A stretch of DNA of 8,688 bases from JBGSST01 sp041736915 (GTDB lineage: Bacteria; Bdellovibrionota; FAC87; UBA2466): the NCBI GenBank assembly GCA_041736915.1, contig JBGSST010000318.1, positions 1 through 8,688 of the forward strand, read 5' to 3'. Position numbers and translations under genes: made by a program. Of the stretch, positions 6,498 to 8,688 are shown piece after piece; position 1 is the stretch's first letter, and each line of letters starts with the position of its first letter. The notes beneath the pieces were generated by a model, which was not told the DNA's origin, made no database searches, and was given only the letters and a program-made list of their open reading frames with translations.

Positions 6498-6788
6498 ATG
6501 CTGAAGGCGCTGTTCGTTATCGAACTGGCGGCACTGCTCTGTGGCTTGTCCATGGTGTTCAGCTGCACCGCTGCCAAGGGGGAAGCCCTGGAGGATCTGG
6601 TGCAGGGGGCACTCGGCGAACCCAGGGTGATGGCCGTGCTAAAATACGGGGACTTTGCACCTACTAAAAACGAGCTTGAAGCGAATTGCGGTGAGCCGGC
6701 TAACCCTGCTGGTACTTGTTCTAGCGGCGACGGCCCTGGGCGAGACGAGATTTCGGGTGGTGAACGGGAATATCACGTCGGGCAATAA
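6498..6788 (+). CDS. Small exported protein of unknown function
   Basis: A 96-residue ORF with a strong ribosome-binding site. Residues 1-23 are hydrophobic (signal peptide or membrane anchor). MVFSC at 19-23 resembles a lipobox but has an unfavourable Phe at -2. Residues about 24-64 look like ordinary coding sequence; I recognise no domain. From about residue 60 the frame overlaps, out of phase, the 5' part of the nuclease gene. There the composition shifts to Gly/Pro/Ser-rich sequence typical of an out-of-frame shadow. The encoded tail may therefore be incidental, or a frameshift may have removed the original stop. It probably acts as a leader gene whose translation feeds the next cistron. 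The gene is likely real; its C-terminus is uncertain. Confidence 0.5.
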   Translation: MLKALFVIELAALLCGLSMVFSCTAAKGEALEDLVQGALGEPRVMAVLKYGDFAPTKNELEANCGEPANPAGTCSSGDGPGRDEISGGEREYHVGQ

Positions 6789-7557
6789 GCAGTCTTACGA
6801 CGACGGCGCGGGTATTCGCATTTTTCAAACGTTGCAGCCCGACATCGTGCTCATTCAGGAGTTCAACTATAAGGGAAATTCCGACCGCGACATCCGCCAG
6901 CTGGTCGATCAGATCGGCAAAGACTTTCATTACTACCGTGGCCACACCGGCGACGAGAGCGGCATTCCCAATGGAATCATCAGCCGGTTTCCCATCGAAG
7001 CCGGGGGGGAGATCGCCGACGGTCAGATGCGCGACCGCAGCACCACCTGGGCCAAGATAAAGTTACCGACGGGGCATACGCTGTGGGCCCTGAGCGCGCA
7101 CTTAAGCCACGGGGACGACGACAAACGCGAGCGGGGCGCGCAAGCCATCGTTGATTTCGTGAAGCAGAAAGTGAAGAAGGGCGACCTCCTCGTACTGGGC
7201 GGAGATTTAAACACTACCCGGCGCAGTGAACCCGCGCTGCGCATTTTGTCGGAGATCGTATCCGACAAGATAGTTCCCGTGGACTCGCAGGGCGAGGCAG
7301 GTACGAGCGCTAACCGTAAAAAGCCCTACGACTTCGTGCTGCCCAATCCCGACCTGGAGTTCTTTCACATCTGCCTGGACCTCATGGCCCGCGCGGGCGG
7401 CGGCCCGCCGGTAAAGTTCCCGAACGGCCTGGTCTTCGATACGCGCACGTTCCAGGACATCGGCCGCTTCCCTCCCGCCCAGCGCGGCGACAGCGGGCGG
7501 CTGAACATGCAGCACATGGCGGTGGCGAAAGATTTCGAGATACCCGCGCCGAGGTAA
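6676..7557 (+). CDS. Secreted endonuclease/exonuclease/phosphatase-family protein
   Basis: A member of the DNase I/exonuclease III-like (EEP) superfamily, about 293 residues from TTG 6676. Residues are numbered here from the most upstream in-frame TTG (6655). The metal-binding and catalytic positions can be read as Asn37 (VVNGN), Glu69 (PDIVLIQEF), His149 (SAHLSHGD), Asp184 and Asn186 (GGDLN), Asp226 (PYDFVL) and His287 (MQHMAV). In the last motif the usual Asp before His is Gln, so S-D-H becomes M-Q-H. A signal peptide runs to about ALG/ETRF. The start is ambiguous: TTG 6676 gives a basic n-region (MKRIAVSR), and GTG 6691 or TTG 6655 are alternatives. All have weak ribosome-binding sites and lie inside the preceding small ORF, implying translational coupling. 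It probably hydrolyses phosphodiesters (DNA or RNA) in the periplasm or outside; a phosphatase or lipid target is possible. Confidence 0.87.
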   Translation: MKRIAVSRLTLLVLVLAATALGETRFRVVNGNITSGNKQSYDDGAGIRIFQTLQPDIVLIQEFNYKGNSDRDIRQLVDQIGKDFHYYRGHTGDESGIPNGIISRFPIEAGGEIADGQMRDRSTTWAKIKLPTGHTLWALSAHLSHGDDDKRERGAQAIVDFVKQKVKKGDLLVLGGDLNTTRRSEPALRILSEIVSDKIVPVDSQGEAGTSANRKKPYDFVLPNPDLEFFHICLDLMARAGGGPPVKFPNGLVFDTRTFQDIGRFPPAQRGDSGRLNMQHMAVAKDFEIPAPR

Positions 7558-7622
7558 GCGCGTAGGCCGTGCCAATAATGGTCACTTGATCCGTTCGTTG
7601 GTTTTCGGCACAGTCGCCAACT

Positions 7623-8150
7623 ATGCCTCTCGCCCGATTCATCGTCATTTCCCTCCTCGCCCAAGCAGTGGCCGCGCAGGCTCAGTCCGCGTCCCCTTCG
7701 CGCGCCCTCGAGACGGTGATTGAGAAGGCCTGGGAACGGTTGTTGGAAGACGAGACCCCCGTAGCGCAGGAACGCGAGTTCATCACGCGAAATCGAACCG
7801 TCGTAACGAACTATCCCTGCCGCACGCAGTGCTTTTGCATCGCCACGCGCGTCGGCGAAGCGTTACTCGCGGACACGCCGTCCCGATACATTTACCCGTT
7901 ACACGTCAGGGGCACTCGCGGCCCGCTCGTCGTGAAGGTGGGAGCCGACCGTCCCAAGAGTAAGGCCTACGATTTCCACGTGGCGCTTTTCGTGGAAGTG
8001 GCACCCGGCAGCGTATGGGTCTTCGATCCGATTGTGTTTCACGACCAAAAACTGCATCGCCCCACCAGCTGGCGCGAAAGATTCGTGACGCCCTGGACTG
8101 AAATGAGATTTTCTCGTTACGATTCCGACCGAAGGTCAAAATCCCGATAA
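7623..8150 (+). CDS. Small secreted Cys-His-Asp enzyme, protein-glutaminase-like
   Basis: A 175-residue protein with a signal peptide (1-20, cleavage near AQA/QS). The mature part shows the order expected of protein-glutaminase/transglutaminase-like papain-fold enzymes. These are a Cys at a helix start (Cys70 in TQCFCIAT, resembling the C-aromatic-x-x-A of protein glutaminases), a His on a strand (His119 in YDFHVAL) and an Asp (Asp135 in WVFDPIVF), then a PTSW motif. Cys66 and Cys72 are nearby extra cysteines. If this is correct, it would deamidate or otherwise modify glutamine side chains of exported or prey proteins. The ATG at 7623 is the first start after an in-frame TGA at 7587-7589; no clear Shine-Dalgarno is visible. 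It lies 65 nt after the nuclease gene on the same strand. The basic C-terminal tail (RRSKSR) is unremarkable. The gene is convincing; the enzymatic assignment rests on motif order alone. Confidence 0.75.
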   Translation: MPLARFIVISLLAQAVAAQAQSASPSRALETVIEKAWERLLEDETPVAQEREFITRNRTVVTNYPCRTQCFCIATRVGEALLADTPSRYIYPLHVRGTRGPLVVKVGADRPKSKAYDFHVALFVEVAPGSVWVFDPIVFHDQKLHRPTSWRERFVTPWTEMRFSRYDSDRRSKSR

Positions 8151-8219
8151 TCCGAAGGCGCGTCACCGAGCCCGCCCCCCTAGCCTCACGGCTGCGCGAC
8201 GAAACTCCGATAAAGCTGG

Positions 8220-8688
8220 GTGCGAATCCCAGTCCTCCTTTCCTTGCTGCTGAACCTTATCTTTTCCGCCTCAGCCTTCGCCGGCGCGGATTCGAGCCTG
8301 TGGCTCGACAAGCCCGCCTGCGCGCAACAGTGCGAAGTGATTCAATCGTGCGCCGCGAAGGTGAACCGCGCCGACCAGGGCCGCACGCTTTGCCACATCG
8401 CCGCGTGTGAGAGCGGAAAGTTTTGCGCCAAGAGTGCCGCCAATAAGCCCGTGCGTTCGCCCAATGGCCTTTACCACGGTCCGTTTCAATTTAGCCGCGG
8501 CACGTGGAAATCCATCTGCCAACCGCTCTTCGCCAAGAACAGCGTCAAAACCTGCCGTGGAAAGCAGTCGATCTACAACGCCTGCTGCAACTCGATGTAC
8601 GCCGCCGAGATCTTAGGCGCCGAGCTAAACCGCGGGATCCAGAACTGGCCCCGCTGCGGCCCCGCCGCCCAACGCGCCGTCGCCGCCG
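8220..8688 (+). CDS. Secreted Cys-rich lysozyme/Rpf-like muramidase (3'-truncated by window)
   Basis: An open frame of 156 codons runs off the window edge. The start GTG 8220 lies shortly after an in-frame TAA (8211-8213) and gives a textbook signal peptide, MRIPVLLSLLLNLIFSASAFA, cleaved before GADSS; no good Shine-Dalgarno is seen. The mature part contains HIAACESG (residues 59-66), with Glu64 in the position of the catalytic Glu of resuscitation-promoting-factor/lysozyme-like transglycosylases. It is followed by NGLYHGPFQFSRGTW (82-96), which matches the family's NGxYxGxxQFsxxTW pattern. MYAAEILG and NWPRCGP (142-148) fit the closing part of the fold. Eleven cysteines (34, 38, 44, 58, 63, 69, 100, 112, 122, 123, 146) are unusually many and imply several disulfides. 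It probably cleaves peptidoglycan in the envelope or outside the cell. It lies 69 nt after the glutaminase-like gene on the same strand. Confidence 0.85.
   Translation, partial: MRIPVLLSLLLNLIFSASAFAGADSSLWLDKPACAQQCEVIQSCAAKVNRADQGRTLCHIAACESGKFCAKSAANKPVRSPNGLYHGPFQFSRGTWKSICQPLFAKNSVKTCRGKQSIYNACCNSMYAAEILGAELNRGIQNWPRCGPAAQRAVAA

Noticed and set aside
6130..6504. A 124-residue plus-strand ORF covering the protease start and the intergenic region
   Set aside because: It is antisense to the lipoprotein signal and catalytic Asp region of the subtilase, and crosses the divergent regulatory region.
8211..8240. A tRNA T-arm or cobalamin-riboswitch-like segment (CTGGG-TGCGAAT-CCCAG)
   Set aside because: No matching acceptor stem, anticodon arm or riboswitch core surrounds it. 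The bases are explained as the GTG start and first codons of the muramidase signal peptide.
1..8688. CRISPR arrays, insertion sequences, rRNA or tRNA genes
   Set aside because: I saw no spaced direct repeats, transposase motifs, terminal inverted repeats or complete structural RNA features by reading both strands.

Overview
The window carries about nine genes, and nearly every one encodes an exported protein: each product begins with a signal peptide or a lipoprotein signal. GC content looks high (roughly 58-60% by eye, not computed), third codon positions favour C/G, and GTG starts occur. Lipobox and periplasmic-type redox proteins point to a Gram-negative bacterium. The density of secreted hydrolases would suit a predatory or exoenzyme-rich lineage such as Bdellovibrionota, but that is an inference and no marker gene settles it.

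Region 1 (1-3516, + strand) is a tightly coupled operon. A MauG/cytochrome c peroxidase-family di-haem protein (63-1046) is followed by a membrane-anchored cupredoxin (1043-2239) and a cysteine-rich secreted protein with an HExxH zinc-protease-like motif (2236-3516). Each junction is a 4-nt ATGA overlap. The first gene itself starts at a GTGA overlapping the stop of a possible upstream frame. The cupredoxin is a plausible electron partner of the di-haem enzyme, and the third protein could be a client of the pair.

Region 2 (3493-6366, - strand) is convergent with region 1 and overlaps it by 24 bp. A subtilisin-like (S8) lipoprotein protease (6366-4906) is followed by a secreted protein of unknown function (4740-3493). 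The protease stops at a TAA inside what looks like its conserved C-terminal Gly-x-Gly motif. The same frame then stays open for 40 codons with strongly coding-like composition, which suggests a nonsense mutation, readthrough or a sequencing error.

Region 3 (6367-6497) is a divergent intergenic region with a 16-bp perfect palindrome and an inverted repeat, TTGAC-N7-GTCAA.

Region 4 (6498-8688, + strand) holds a small exported protein with a strong ribosome-binding site. Its 3' end overlaps, out of frame, a secreted endonuclease/exonuclease/phosphatase-family enzyme. Next come a small secreted protein resembling protein-glutaminase-type Cys-His-Asp enzymes and, cut by the window edge, a cysteine-rich secreted lysozyme/Rpf-like muramidase starting at GTG 8220. 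Together the genes suggest a periplasmic or extracellular set attacking protein, nucleic acid and peptidoglycan, beside a copper/haem redox operon.
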